Counted from the first letter of the stretch, positions 44,808 to 54,399 are shown. The stretch: 64,000 bases of DNA from Bacillus sp. V2I10 (GCF_030817055.1 NZ_JAUSYV010000001.1:5294001-5358000); one strand, 5' to 3'. Numbers and translations are program-made. Notes: generated by a model from the letters alone, not told the origin.

Positions 44808-44956
44808 AAAGCTAATAAAAGAACAAAAAAAATAAAGAAAGGCAGACATTCTGCCTTTCTTTATTTTTTTTGTAGCTCATTCCATTTCTTAACCAAACGC
44901 TTCGGTGCCGCGCGTAAATAGGCTTCTTGAATAAGATCGGACAGTTCATCCCAGTC
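44808..44956. repeat. 149-bp direct repeat, upstream copy (partial YjbR gene + terminator)
   Basis: About 90 percent identical by eye to 47922-48069. It contains a terminator (AAAGAAAGGCAG / CTGCCTTTCTTT at about 44835-44863) and the last roughly 30 codons of the YjbR-family gene, in minus orientation, cut off after the WDEL codons. Confidence 0.85.
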
Positions 44957-44967
44957 AATATAATAAA

Positions 44968-45006
44968 CAAAAAAAGCTCGCTCCCTTTTAAGAGAACGAG
45001 GTTTTA
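44968..45006 (-). terminator. terminator-like hairpin
   Basis: CTCGCTCCCTT and AAGAGAACGAG pair with wobbles; an A7 run on the left gives a T tract on the minus strand. No intact gene ends here. Confidence 0.4.
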
Positions 45007-45067
45007 AATTCCTTTTTATTTTCATTTTAGCAAAGCGCAAAACTCCACACCGCTTAAACGGTAATCG

Positions 45068-45190
45068 AAGACTTATTCTAATACTAGCTTAGAAACACAT
45101 TTAAATGAGCTTGGGGTATGTTTAGCAACGGAATCAAATGTCACAATTAGTATCAGCGGACAATATTTTGAGGGAGATCATGAATTTTAG
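45068..45190 (+). pseudogene. unidentified C-terminal gene fragment upstream of helD
   Basis: The plus strand encodes KTYSNTSLETHLNELGVCLA and TESNVTISISGQYFEGDHEF before TAG. It looks like a protein C-terminus but has no start. Family not recognised. Confidence 0.3.
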
Positions 45191-45376
45191 TGACCTTTAA
45201 AGGGGTATTTTCATTCAGAAGTCTATAAAATACATTGATAAAAACGAGAAACTGTGATAAATTACAATAGAAACACATTTTTATATATTATAGCGTATAG
45301 ATATCCTTATTATAATCTTACATTAAAAATCATTTTCAGTCAACCCCTATTTTCATTTTTTGAAGGAGTGCTTGGT

Positions 45377-47719
45377 ATGAATAATGAACTTCGGCAGGAG
45401 CAAGAACGATTGGATAACGTGGTCGGGACGATCACGGAGCAAATCGGCAAGCTGGAAGACGAAACTGGCCGGCGCCGAAAAGAAGTGGTCCATATTCAAA
45501 AACACTTTTGGGATGAAGTCAAGGTTAACACAGATACTTTTGACGATTATCTCGAGACGATCATCGGCTTAAGACAGCAGGCTCAAGCCCTGACCGTAAG
45601 CCAAAGCACCCACAGGCATGCCTCCAATCGGCAATCTGTCCTGCAGCGTATGCATAAAGCGCCTTATTTTGGACGTATCGATTTCACTGAAGAAGGAACT
45701 CAGACAGCAGAAAAAATCTATATCGGCATTTCAACGCTCACGGATACAAGCGGAGAGAACTTCCTGATTTATGACTGGCGGGCGCCGGTCTCGAGTGTCT
45801 ACTACGATTACCCGCCAGGTCCGGCCGAATACACTACACCCGGAGGCGTCATTCAAGGCAAGCTGGAGAAAAAGTGGCAATATATCATCCGCGCGGGCGT
45901 AGTTGAATCAATGTTCGATACCAGTCTCACCATTGGAGACGAGATTTTAAAGCAGGTTCTGGGCAAAGGAACAGATAAACATATGCACAGCATAGTGGCC
46001 ACCATTCAACAGGAGCAAAACCGGATCATTCGGCATGTCCGCGGCAGGCTGCTCATTGTGCAAGGCGCCGCCGGCAGCGGAAAGACATCGGCTGCCATGC
46101 AGCGGATCGCTTACTTGCTCTACAAGTATCGGGATAGGCTGAAGGCCGATCAAATCATTCTATTTTCGCCTAACTCGATGTTTAACAGCTACGTATCCAA
46201 TGTCTTGCCTGAACTCGGCGAAGAGAATATGCAGCAGGTTACCTTCCAAGAATACTTGTACCATCGGCTGAGCAGCGCATTTCAAGTCGAGGATCCTTAT
46301 GAGCAATTGGAATATGTGCTGACTGCCACGGATGACCCTTCCCACCGGACCAGGACTGCGAGCATCCGATTCAAGGGATCGGCCCTTTTTTTCGAGACAA
46401 TCAAAACATACAGTCAGTCTCTGGAATTATCCGGTATGATCTTCAAAGGAATTAAATTCAGAGGAAAACCACTAGTCTCCGCCAAACAAATCTCGGAAAG
46501 GTTTTATAGCAACGATACCTCTCTCCGTTTTCACAACAGGATTGAGAAGTTGACAGAATGGCTAAACGAGGGAATAGATGAAATGGAAAAATCCGAGCTG
46601 ACCAAGTCGTGGGTACAGGAAGAAATCGAGCTGCTCAGCAAAGATGAGTATCAAAAGGCTTATACCTATTTACAGAAAAAACAAGGCTATAAGGAAGACA
46701 TGCTGGACGATTACGAGAAAGAAATCCAAGTGCTCGGGAGAATGATCGTACGCAAGAAGTTGAAGCCACTCCGGAAATGGGTTCGAACGCTTCGTTTCGT
46801 CGACTTTACGGAAATCTACAAGCAGCTTTTTGCCAATCCAGCGCGGATCAAATTGTGGATGGCCGGGAAAACACCTGAGGAGTGGGAGGATATTTGCCTG
46901 TTGACAATGAAAATGCTGGACGAAGGCAAGCTGTTTTACGAAGATGCTACTCCGTTTTTACTTTTGAAAGAGCAGATTCAAGGGTTTCAGACAAACGCCT
47001 CTATCAAGCACGTGCTTGTAGACGAAGCACAAGATTATTCTCCGTTTCAATTTGAGTTTTTGAAACGTTTATTTCCTTCGGCAAAGATGACCGTGCTCGG
47101 AGATTTTAACCAGGCTATATTCGTCCATGCCAGCGAAATGGCCGATTTTCACACCCTTACCGGCTTATACGGACCGGATGAAACAGATGCGATAAACTTG
47201 AGCCGCAGCTACAGATCCACAAAACCAATTACCGAATTTACACGCGGACTCGTCCCTGACGGAGAACGGATTACCGCTTTTGAACGTGACGGCGAAAAGC
47301 CTGTGCTGACGCAACTGTACGATCGTGCCGAACTGCACCGCCGCATCGCGTCTACAGTCGCAGACTTTCGGCAGCGTGGGTATAATACAATCGCGATTAT
47401 ATGCAAATCCGCTGCGGAAAGCACCTATGCGTACGAGGCCTTGGGCAGCGTCGAAGAAATCAATCTGGTGAAGAGCAGCTCGATTGAGTACGAGCAAGGC
47501 GTTGTTGTCATACCGGCGTATTTGGCCAAAGGTATCGAATTCGACGCCGTCATCATTTATGACGCATCTGCGCAAGTATACGGCGATGAGAGCCTGCGCA
47601 GATTGTTCTACACCGCCTGCACCCGGGCTTTGCATCACTTGCAGCTATACAGTGTAGGCGAACCAAGCCCCTTTTTGCAAAATGTTACGCCGGAGAGCTT
47701 CATTCTGAGCTTGACTTAA
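45377..47719 (+). CDS. helD: RNA polymerase-recycling helicase HelD
   Basis: Superfamily 1 helicase-like ATPase of 780 residues. The N-terminal coiled coil (residues 1-90) enters the RNA polymerase channel in known HelD. PYFGRIDF, YDWRAPVSS and YYDYPPGPA are family signatures. Walker A is QGAAGSGKTSAAMQRIAYLL (about 228), Walker B VDEAQDYSPFQFEFLK, motif III LGDFNQAIF and motif IV LSRSYRSTK. HelD removes stalled RNA polymerase from DNA and consumes ATP. The start at 45377 with AAGGAG at 8 bases is chosen; the frame is open to 45254. The gene is visibly richer in G+C than the DNA on either side and is bracketed by a 149-bp direct repeat, both consistent with insertion. Confidence 0.94.
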   Translation: MNNELRQEQERLDNVVGTITEQIGKLEDETGRRRKEVVHIQKHFWDEVKVNTDTFDDYLETIIGLRQQAQALTVSQSTHRHASNRQSVLQRMHKAPYFGRIDFTEEGTQTAEKIYIGISTLTDTSGENFLIYDWRAPVSSVYYDYPPGPAEYTTPGGVIQGKLEKKWQYIIRAGVVESMFDTSLTIGDEILKQVLGKGTDKHMHSIVATIQQEQNRIIRHVRGRLLIVQGAAGSGKTSAAMQRIAYLLYKYRDRLKADQIILFSPNSMFNSYVSNVLPELGEENMQQVTFQEYLYHRLSSAFQVEDPYEQLEYVLTATDDPSHRTRTASIRFKGSALFFETIKTYSQSLELSGMIFKGIKFRGKPLVSAKQISERFYSNDTSLRFHNRIEKLTEWLNEGIDEMEKSELTKSWVQEEIELLSKDEYQKAYTYLQKKQGYKEDMLDDYEKEIQVLGRMIVRKKLKPLRKWVRTLRFVDFTEIYKQLFANPARIKLWMAGKTPEEWEDICLLTMKMLDEGKLFYEDATPFLLLKEQIQGFQTNASIKHVLVDEAQDYSPFQFEFLKRLFPSAKMTVLGDFNQAIFVHASEMADFHTLTGLYGPDETDAINLSRSYRSTKPITEFTRGLVPDGERITAFERDGEKPVLTQLYDRAELHRRIASTVADFRQRGYNTIAIICKSAAESTYAYEALGSVEEINLVKSSSIEYEQGVVVIPAYLAKGIEFDAVIIYDASAQVYGDESLRRLFYTACTRALHHLQLYSVGEPSPFLQNVTPESFILSLT

Positions 47720-47868
47720 AGGACTGATGGGGATCCTCACTTTAATGTGACGCTACAAATAAAATAGAAATGTAGTTTTGTCATTATTAAATTTAATAAC
47801 CTAAACCGCTGGGCTCACATCTGCTTTTGTTTTTCGTATTGTTGTTCAGGAAAAACCATACTTACAAA

Positions 47869-47889
47869 TAGTGAACAGCACTCAACATG
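47869..47889. repeat. dispersed repeat B, copy 2
   Basis: TAGTGAACAGCACTCAACATG. The similarity to copy 3 extends further through a CAT...GCTGGTG segment to about 47912. Confidence 0.7.
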
Positions 47890-47921
47890 CCCAGGGATGC
47901 TGGTGAAGTATACTACCATAT

Positions 47922-48069
47922 AAAGCTGATAAAAGAACGAAAAAAGAAAGAAAGGCAGACATTCTGCCTTTCTTCACTTTTTATGCAGCTCTTTCCATTT
48001 CTTAACCAACCGTTTCGGTGCCGCGCGTAAATAGGCTTCTTGAATAAGATCGGTCAATTCATCCCAGTC
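47922..48069. repeat. 149-bp direct repeat, downstream copy
   Basis: Matches 44808-44956. Here the sequence is the 3' end of the intact YjbR-family gene and its terminator. Confidence 0.85.
47950..47975 (-). terminator. terminator of the YjbR/VOC genes
   Basis: GAAAGGCAGA and TCTGCCTTTC arms, preceded by an A-rich stretch that gives the T tract on the minus strand. Confidence 0.75.
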
Positions 48070-48345
48070 TTCCTCACCCGGATTTCGAATAGATACCCAG
48101 CCATGACGCCCTATATATGGGGTTTTGAAAAAATGCTCTTTCTGCAGTAATATTTCTTGAGTTTCCCGATCTGACTTAAACGACAAGCTGAATCCTTTCT
48201 CGCTTTCACCTGATATCACGAATGATTTTCCATTGATTTTAAACGTATTGTGACCGAAACCATCGATTAGTTCAACAGCTTCGGGCAGTGCAAGACAGAT
48301 ATTGCGCACATTTTCAAGCATGCCTGCCGCGTCTTGTGATTTCAT
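47974..48345 (-). CDS. MmcQ/YjbR family DNA-binding protein
   Basis: Protein of 123 residues with the CyaY-like MmcQ/YjbR fold: LALPEAVELIDGFGHNTFKINGKSFVI, then LQKEHFFKTPYIGRHGWVSIR, and a C-terminal DLIQEAYLRAAPKRLVKKW helix. The fold is annotated as DNA binding from structure only; the cellular role is unknown. It lies 24 bases after the VOC gene, likely one transcript. Its 3' end is duplicated at 44808-44956. Confidence 0.9.
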   Translation of the reverse strand: MKSQDAAGMLENVRNICLALPEAVELIDGFGHNTFKINGKSFVISGESEKGFSLSFKSDRETQEILLQKEHFFKTPYIGRHGWVSIRNPGEEDWDELTDLIQEAYLRAAPKRLVKKWKELHKK

Positions 48346-48369
48346 GTTTTTATTCCCCTGTCATGGGTT

Positions 48370-48765
48370 CTATTTTGCATTCACATCGGGTTGATGAATT
48401 CCGAATGTATTGCCTTCGGTATCAATATAGTATCCTTGCCACGCCATTTCAGGCAACGCATATTTGGGCATTGCGACCTTGCCGCCATTCTCAATAATTT
48501 TAGCTTCTGTTACATCGTAATTTTCCACTCCCATAGTACAAGCAAATCCATTTAATGGCTGGTTTGTTTCCGGCGGTGTACTTTGCCTATGCATCAAAGC
48601 ACCATCGATTCCAGGTTCATTCTCATTTCCAGTCACTGCTCCAAAGTAAGGCATTCCTGCATAATCACTCCAATCTTGAAATGACCATCCGAATACTTCT
48701 CCATAAAACTTCTTTGCCCGTTCCATGTCACTCACATGAATTTCAAAATGAACTAATCTTCCCAT
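48370..48765 (-). CDS. VOC family protein (glyoxalase/bleomycin-resistance fold)
   Basis: Protein of 131 residues with RLVHFEIHVSDMERAKKFYGEVFGWSF at the start and QGYYIDTEGNTFGIHQPD at the end, the two metal-site halves of the VOC fold. Upstream of, and probably cotranscribed with, the YjbR-family gene. GGAGGAAATCTC precedes the ATG. Substrate unknown. Confidence 0.9.
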   Translation of the reverse strand: MGRLVHFEIHVSDMERAKKFYGEVFGWSFQDWSDYAGMPYFGAVTGNENEPGIDGALMHRQSTPPETNQPLNGFACTMGVENYDVTEAKIIENGGKVAMPKYALPEMAWQGYYIDTEGNTFGIHQPDVNAK

Positions 48766-48939
48766 GAGATTTCCTCCTAGTTTTTAAAAGAATTAATTAT
48801 TTCCTTAAATCATTCAGTGAGTTCGCTTACAAATTCCTACTTATTATTATAATGCGTATGGAAATAAACTTAGTTTTTTAGCTGAGAATAAGTTTATAAA
48901 AAAGAGAAGGCAAAATCATTAAGTACAGATTTTTTTAAA

Positions 48940-50349
48940 TTAATTGTCTTTTATTCCTTCTCTTATATTAAATGGGAGTGTGATATTGAAAGCCGTTCCC
49001 TTATTTAGTGTGCTTTTTACTTTTATTTCTCCTTCTAATCGTAAAACAAGGTGCTTGACAATCGATAAACCTAGACCTGTGCTTCCTATTCTATTCGAAC
49101 GGGATTTATCAACCTTATAAAACCTTTCAAATATATAGGGAAGATCTTCTTCTGGTATGCCAACACCTGTATCCTCTATATAAAGCTGCACTTTTTTTTT
49201 GTCTACCCAGCCTTTTACTTTTACATGCCCATTTAACCTATTGTAGCGAATTGCATTTTCCAATAAGTTCATCATAATTTGTTCTAAACGCACTCCATCG
49301 GTATATATAAAAGGAATGTTGGCATCTAATTCCTTTTGAAGGAGGATCTCACTTTCTTTTGCTTTTAATGAAACTTTAATAAGGCAGTTTTCAATCAAGT
49401 CATGGATATTAATCCAGTTAAAATGAAGATCTAATTGCCCTCCTTCAATTTTTGATAACTCAAACAAGTCCGTGATCAACGCATTCAATTGATTCGCTTC
49501 ATCGAGGACAATGGATAAGTAGAGATCTTTTTCTTTTTCATCCTTATATAATTTATCCTGAATCACCTGTATATAACCTTTTATATAGGAGATAGGAGTT
49601 CTTAAATCATGAGATATGTTAGCAAAAAATTCAGTCTGTCTATTTCTGTATCTTTCTAACTCTTGACCCAAATCATTAATAGCTGAAGCCAATGAACCTA
49701 CTTCATCATTTGAAGAGATATTGACTTTCTTATAGAACTTTCCTTTTGCCACATCTCTTGTTACTTTTTCCATTTGTAATAATGGTGAAGCCAGCTTCTT
49801 TGAAGCTATATATGTAAAACCTAAAGCCATACACAGAGCGCCAAGCATAGAGACCAACAGTAAAAGCTCAATATCATGAACGGATTTCTTTATATGTTCG
49901 GCATCAGAGAATACTAATAAACCAGCATCTTCTTTGGTGGATAAATATAAAGGTTTTCCTGAAACAAAATAGTTATGATTATTCGTTGGGTTATGATATT
50001 CGATTTGAACATCTTTCTTTGAATAAGCAGCTTCTAATAGCTCTCTATCAATTTGAGTACCTTGATGAAACAATTTATCGTTAGAAGTAAATATAATTCT
50101 TCCTTCTCGATCAATAATACAAATTTCCGTCTTTGTTAAACTTGCGGCTGTTTGTAATGTTTCAATATCTTCAAGACTTGATAAGGAATCAGAATATTGA
50201 GCAGCTAATTGATTAATTTGATAATGAGCTTCACTTAAATAGCTTTTGTAAAACAGTCTATCAATGGTAAAAATCAGCGGTAAAAGCACGCTAATTAATA
50301 GTATAAATATGGTTGCCCCCCATTTAAAAACAATACTGTTCCATTTCAT
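48940..50349 (-). CDS. two-component sensor histidine kinase
   Basis: Membrane kinase of 469 residues: TM1 about 10-30, extracellular PAS/Cache-like sensor (TEICIIDREGRIIFTSND, then NHNYFVSGKPLYL), TM2 about 158-182, HAMP about 183-235. Then come HisKA with the phospho-acceptor in FFANISHDLRTPISYIKGYI and HATPase with NLLENAIRYN, DTGVGIPEEDLPYIFERF and GLGLSIV. Its GTG/ATG start overlaps the response-regulator stop by 4 bases. The signal is unknown. Confidence 0.93.
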   Translation of the reverse strand: MKWNSIVFKWGATIFILLISVLLPLIFTIDRLFYKSYLSEAHYQINQLAAQYSDSLSSLEDIETLQTAASLTKTEICIIDREGRIIFTSNDKLFHQGTQIDRELLEAAYSKKDVQIEYHNPTNNHNYFVSGKPLYLSTKEDAGLLVFSDAEHIKKSVHDIELLLLVSMLGALCMALGFTYIASKKLASPLLQMEKVTRDVAKGKFYKKVNISSNDEVGSLASAINDLGQELERYRNRQTEFFANISHDLRTPISYIKGYIQVIQDKLYKDEKEKDLYLSIVLDEANQLNALITDLFELSKIEGGQLDLHFNWINIHDLIENCLIKVSLKAKESEILLQKELDANIPFIYTDGVRLEQIMMNLLENAIRYNRLNGHVKVKGWVDKKKVQLYIEDTGVGIPEEDLPYIFERFYKVDKSRSNRIGSTGLGLSIVKHLVLRLEGEIKVKSTLNKGTAFNITLPFNIREGIKDN

Positions 50350-51050
50350 AACGGACCATCCGCCGGGTTGAATTTATAGCCTACACCCCACACCGTTTGA
50401 ATGGGATTATATGTAGATGCTTGTTCTTTTACCTTAATACGGATATTTTTAATATGAGAATCAACCGTTCTGTGATCCCTCATATCTTTCATCCCCCAAA
50501 TAACATCTAACAATAAATCTCTTGTAAACACACGTTGAGGCTGATTCGCCAATAAATATAGTAAATCGTATTCCTTAGGTGTTAAATCTAACTTCTCCCC
50601 TTTTATTAATACCGTCCTGCTTTCTGTTTTTATGATGATTAATTGATCTCCATACATCAATGTATTTTCTGCAAAGTGCTCATTAATAAGCGATCTCCTC
50701 AATAAGGCTTTGATACGGGCAGCGAGCTCTTCAGGCTCAAAAGGTTTTTCTAAATAATCATCAGCTCCGATATCTAAACCATAAATCTTATCTCTTAACT
50801 CATTACGTGCTGTCAGCATTAGAATGGGAGTATGCTTTTCTTTTCTAATCTCCTTACAAATCTGCCACCCATCCAGGTTGGGAAGCATAATGTCTAATAT
50901 AATTAAATCAACATGAATCGATGAAACAAAAGCTAAAGCTTGTCGACCATCTTCCGCCTCTATTACATCATATTCTTTTTCAAGATAGATCCTTAATAAA
51001 TTTCTCATATTCCACTCATCATCAACGACTAATATTCTCTTCTCCATCAA
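50346..51050 (-). CDS. OmpR/PhoB family response regulator
   Basis: Protein of 234 residues. The receiver domain has DDE near the start (VVDDEWNMRNLL), the phospho-acceptor Asp in LIILDIMLPNLDGW, Thr in ILMLTA and Lys in YLEKPFEPEEL. The winged-helix DNA-binding domain is at about 130-230 (LDLTPKEYDLLYLLANQPQRVF, VDSHIKNIRIKV, VWGVGYKF). Partner of the kinase that follows with a 4-base overlap. Possible targets are unknown; the carbonic anhydrase/SulP pair is divergent, 720 bases away. Confidence 0.94.
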   Translation of the reverse strand: MMEKRILVVDDEWNMRNLLRIYLEKEYDVIEAEDGRQALAFVSSIHVDLIILDIMLPNLDGWQICKEIRKEKHTPILMLTARNELRDKIYGLDIGADDYLEKPFEPEELAARIKALLRRSLINEHFAENTLMYGDQLIIIKTESRTVLIKGEKLDLTPKEYDLLYLLANQPQRVFTRDLLLDVIWGMKDMRDHRTVDSHIKNIRIKVKEQASTYNPIQTVWGVGYKFNPADGPL

Positions 51051-51769
51051 TACCTCCCGAGGTTCGTTTCATTCTTTTCCTTACCTTAACTTTCTGTTTC
51101 ATGAACACGAGAGCTATAAATTAAATGAACATACAACATTAAAACTAAGTGCAGCTCTTTCCCTTTAAACTTTAATAACTAATAGACCATGTGTGCTTTC
51201 ATTTTCCTTTATAAGAAGATCATTAGCTACTATCTTCTGTCATCTACTCTCACTAAATATTAATCTATATTTTCAAAAAAATGTGGCATAATCTCTATTT
51301 TGAGACTATTGATATACTTTTTTGAAAATTAGGTAAAAAGGAGGGAAATGGAAAAACTGCACAGTTTCTTCAAATTTTCTTATTAGATTAGTAGTTAATA
51401 CTATAGTTTCTTAATGAATGTTAAGTACTGAAATGAGAAGGCTCAATTAAAATCTTGAATTACTGCTTACTCTTTCATGGAGACCTTCAAAAGAAAAATG
51501 GAGGTTGGTAAACAAGGTCGTTGATATCGTTTCTCATCAATTTCTAATCTTTCTGTTATTTCATTATCATTTTGCAACCATAAGATGGAAATGTATTAAA
51601 AAATTAAAGGAGGTTTTAGGGATTATTCCAATTGCTCTAATTTGCAGTGATAACAAAATCTTTTAAAAACTGTGATTAAGGTAAAAGAATGAGAGATTCT
51701 GAATTATTATAATGATTTCCTTCAAGATTACTACTATCCAAAAAATGAAAATGAAAGGAAGAAAAATAA
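51051..51769. other. long intergenic region between response regulator and carbonic anhydrase genes
   Basis: AT-rich, about 720 bases. It must hold both divergent promoters. A 12-codon reading frame after AAGGAGGG at about 51342 has too short a spacing to be convincing. No repeat or RNA structure recognised. Confidence 0.4.
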
Positions 51770-52366
51770 ATGACGATTATTTCAAGCATTCTAGATTATA
51801 ACAAGACTTTTGTTGATCAAAACAAGTATGAGGAGTTTCAAACGACAAAGTATCCAGATAAAAGGATTGTTATTTTAACTTGCATGGATACTCGGCTATT
51901 GGAACTTCTTCCAAAGGCACTGGGGTTGAAAAATGGAGATGCGAAAATTATTAAAAATGCCGGGGCTGTTGTTTCTCATCCTTTTGGCAGTATTATGCGG
52001 AGCATCTTAGTCGCTATTTATGAGCTAAAAACTGAGGAAGTTTGTGTCATAGGACATCATGAATGCGGGATGGTGGGTCTTCAATCTTCTCCACTTCTTG
52101 AAGCGGCAAAGCAGAAGGGAGTTAGTGCAGAGCAAATCAATACACTTACAAACGCAGGCATTGATTTATCAAAATGGCTGACGGGTTTTCAATGTGTAGA
52201 AGAGAGTGTCATAAATAGTGTTCATATGATCAAAAGTCATCCTTTAATGCCAAGTAATATTGCCATTCATGGAATGGTCATCCATCCACGTACAGGTAAA
52301 TTAGATCTTATTGAAGATGGATACGGCTCTGTTCAATCTATCAAAAATGAACTATACACTATGTAA
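51770..52366 (+). CDS. beta-class carbonic anhydrase
   Basis: Zinc enzyme of 198 residues interconverting carbon dioxide and bicarbonate. The first zinc Cys and the Asp-Arg dyad are in LTCMDTRLLELLPKALGL, the His and second Cys in VIGHHECGMVGL, and GDAKIIKNAGAVV matches the conserved active-site strand. Cytoplasmic. It lies 17 bases before a SulP transporter gene, so the pair probably forms a bicarbonate uptake/supply unit. Confidence 0.93.
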   Translation: MTIISSILDYNKTFVDQNKYEEFQTTKYPDKRIVILTCMDTRLLELLPKALGLKNGDAKIIKNAGAVVSHPFGSIMRSILVAIYELKTEEVCVIGHHECGMVGLQSSPLLEAAKQKGVSAEQINTLTNAGIDLSKWLTGFQCVEESVINSVHMIKSHPLMPSNIAIHGMVIHPRTGKLDLIEDGYGSVQSIKNELYTM

Positions 52367-52383
52367 AGGGAGGGTATTCTAAA

Positions 52384-54141
52384 ATGATTTCTTCTAGAAG
52401 GTTTGATGGGTACAACATTGGTCATTTTCAGAGAGATCTCGTTGCGGGATTAGTAGTAGGGATTGTAGCCATACCTTTGGCAATGGCTTTTGCTATTGCT
52501 TCAGGGGTTAGACCTGAATATGGACTTTACACAACGATTATTGCAGGAGTTATCGTCTCCCTCTTCGGAGGATCGAAATATCAAATTGCAGGTCCGACTG
52601 GAGCATTTGTCCCGGTTTTATTAGGAATCGTCATGCAGTTCGGATATGAAAAATTGTTGATTGCCGGTTTCTTAGCAGGTATCATGATTTTTCTAATGGG
52701 TTTGTTCAAATTAGGAAGATTTATCAAGTTTATTCCTCGACCTGTTACCATCGGCTTTACTGCTGGAATTGCAGTGATTATCTTTTCCGGCCAGATTGCC
52801 AATTTTTTAGGACTCAGTAACTTAGAAAAAGAAGAAGCATTTCTTTTAAATATGAAAGAAATCTTAACAAACTTAAATACAGTTAATATTTACAGTGTTC
52901 TGGTGGCTGTTATCAGTTTAACGATCGTGATATTGGCACCGAAATATATGCCAAAAATCCCTGGAGCCTTGTTGGCATTACTTGTCTCTACGCTTGTTGC
53001 TGCCTTTTTCTTTCCAAATCAAGTAGCAACAATTGGGTCGACTTATGGAGTAATTCCTAATGGATTACCTGCCTTTCAGTTTCCCCAGATCACAGTTAGT
53101 CTAGTGATTGAACTCCTTCCTGCTGCATTAGTGATCGCCATGCTTGGGGGAATTGAATCACTATTATCTGCATTAGTGGCAGATAGCATGACTAACGGTA
53201 AGCATAACAGTAATAAGGAGCTTATTGGCCAAGGACTAGCTAATATGATCACTCCTTTATTTGGAGGGATTCCAGCTACAGGTGCCATTGCCCGAACTGC
53301 AACAAATATAAAAAACGGGGCTGCCTCCCCTTTATCAGGTGTCATACATGGGGTTGTGGTATTACTGGTGTTAGTCATTTTAGCACCTTATGCCTCGGCC
53401 ATTCCTTTAGCTAGTATGGCTCCTATTCTTATGTTTGTTGCTTGGAACATGAGTGAACGCAAAGAATTTGCTCATATCTTTAAAACGAAAACGATGGATT
53501 CACTAGTATTAATCGTAACCTTCTTGTTAACCGTTTTTATAGACCTTACAACAGGTGTTGGGATCGGTTTACTTTTAGCCCTTGTAGCTTTTGTCAGACT
53601 AATGAGCCGTACTTTAAAAGTTTCAAAAGTTTTACCAGACCCAGTTGATAAGCAAGTAAAACCGGAAATGGTCTATCAAGGTTCTAACTGTCCGCAAATT
53701 AATATTTATACCCTAGAGGGACCATTATTTTTTGGATCGACAGAAAGGTTTGAGGAAGAATTAGAGGAAATTGTTCGTTCTAAACCGAGAATTCTGCTAT
53801 TAAGAATGAGTAAAGTTTCCTTTATTGATACATCAGGGGAAGCACTTCTCACAAACATTGTGAAACAATTCAAGTCCCAAAACCAACAAGTATTGATTTC
53901 CGGGCTCCAACAGCAGCCAAAAGAATTATTTGAGAAAACGGGTTTTTATCAAATAATTGGTGAGGAACATTTCTTTTCCCGAACAGGTGATGCAATTAAT
54001 AAAGCTCTATCGAAATTAGATGTAGGACGTTGTATGGGCTGTAAACAATTTTCTTTTCATGAATGTACAGCACTTTCACAGAAAGCTCCAATGCCTTCCG
54101 GTTTAAAACAACATAGAAAACAGGAGTTAGGATTGACCTAA
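52384..54141 (+). CDS. SulP family anion (bicarbonate/sulfate) transporter with STAS domain
   Basis: Protein of 585 residues with 10-14 membrane segments (DLVAGLVVGIVAIPLAMAFAIASGVRPEYGLYT signature, SKYQIAGPTGAFVPVL, GGIPATGAIARTATNIKNGA) and a C-terminal STAS domain at about 440-545 (GPLFFGSTERFEEELEEIV, SFIDTSGEALL). After the STAS domain an extra tail carries a compact Cys/His cluster (CMGCKQFSFHEC), which could bind metal. Adjacent carbonic anhydrase favours bicarbonate over sulfate as substrate; no sulfate-assimilation gene is near. Confidence 0.92.
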   Translation: MISSRRFDGYNIGHFQRDLVAGLVVGIVAIPLAMAFAIASGVRPEYGLYTTIIAGVIVSLFGGSKYQIAGPTGAFVPVLLGIVMQFGYEKLLIAGFLAGIMIFLMGLFKLGRFIKFIPRPVTIGFTAGIAVIIFSGQIANFLGLSNLEKEEAFLLNMKEILTNLNTVNIYSVLVAVISLTIVILAPKYMPKIPGALLALLVSTLVAAFFFPNQVATIGSTYGVIPNGLPAFQFPQITVSLVIELLPAALVIAMLGGIESLLSALVADSMTNGKHNSNKELIGQGLANMITPLFGGIPATGAIARTATNIKNGAASPLSGVIHGVVVLLVLVILAPYASAIPLASMAPILMFVAWNMSERKEFAHIFKTKTMDSLVLIVTFLLTVFIDLTTGVGIGLLLALVAFVRLMSRTLKVSKVLPDPVDKQVKPEMVYQGSNCPQINIYTLEGPLFFGSTERFEEELEEIVRSKPRILLLRMSKVSFIDTSGEALLTNIVKQFKSQNQQVLISGLQQQPKELFEKTGFYQIIGEEHFFSRTGDAINKALSKLDVGRCMGCKQFSFHECTALSQKAPMPSGLKQHRKQELGLT

Positions 54142-54271
54142 ATGAATATAATCCTATCAAGATAAAGACAAAAGAAAGTTTCGTCTTAGCCTTTCCTCGA
54201 ATAGGGAGAGGTGGCTAATTACTTGAAAATACTCATTATTTGTACGATTCTTTGCTTCATTCTATAAAAAT

Positions 54272-54303
54272 AAAAAACCTTCCAAAAAAAGGAAGGTTTT
54301 TTA
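54272..54303. terminator. terminator after SulP gene
   Basis: AAAACCTTCC and GGAAGGTTTT arms around seven A, followed by TTTT. Confidence 0.8.
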
Positions 54304-54343
54304 TCTTACACGTCTCAGTGTATTATCAATCTTTTCTTATAAG

Positions 54344-54364
54344 TAGTGAACAGCACTCCACATG
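54344..54364. repeat. dispersed repeat B, copy 3
   Basis: TAGTGAACAGCACTCCACATG, third copy. It lies downstream (minus strand) of a rhodanese-like remnant. Confidence 0.7.
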
Positions 54365-54399
54365 CGTCGAGTGTATGTCGCAACACAAGGGTGCTGGTG

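Noticed and set aside
47165..47638. 157-codon ORF antisense to helD
   Set aside because: Mirror frame of the helicase motifs; G+C-rich genes often leave long antisense frames.
51342..51390. 12-codon leader ORF after AAGGAGGG upstream of the carbonic anhydrase gene
   Set aside because: Spacing between the ribosome site and ATG is too short and nothing else supports translation.
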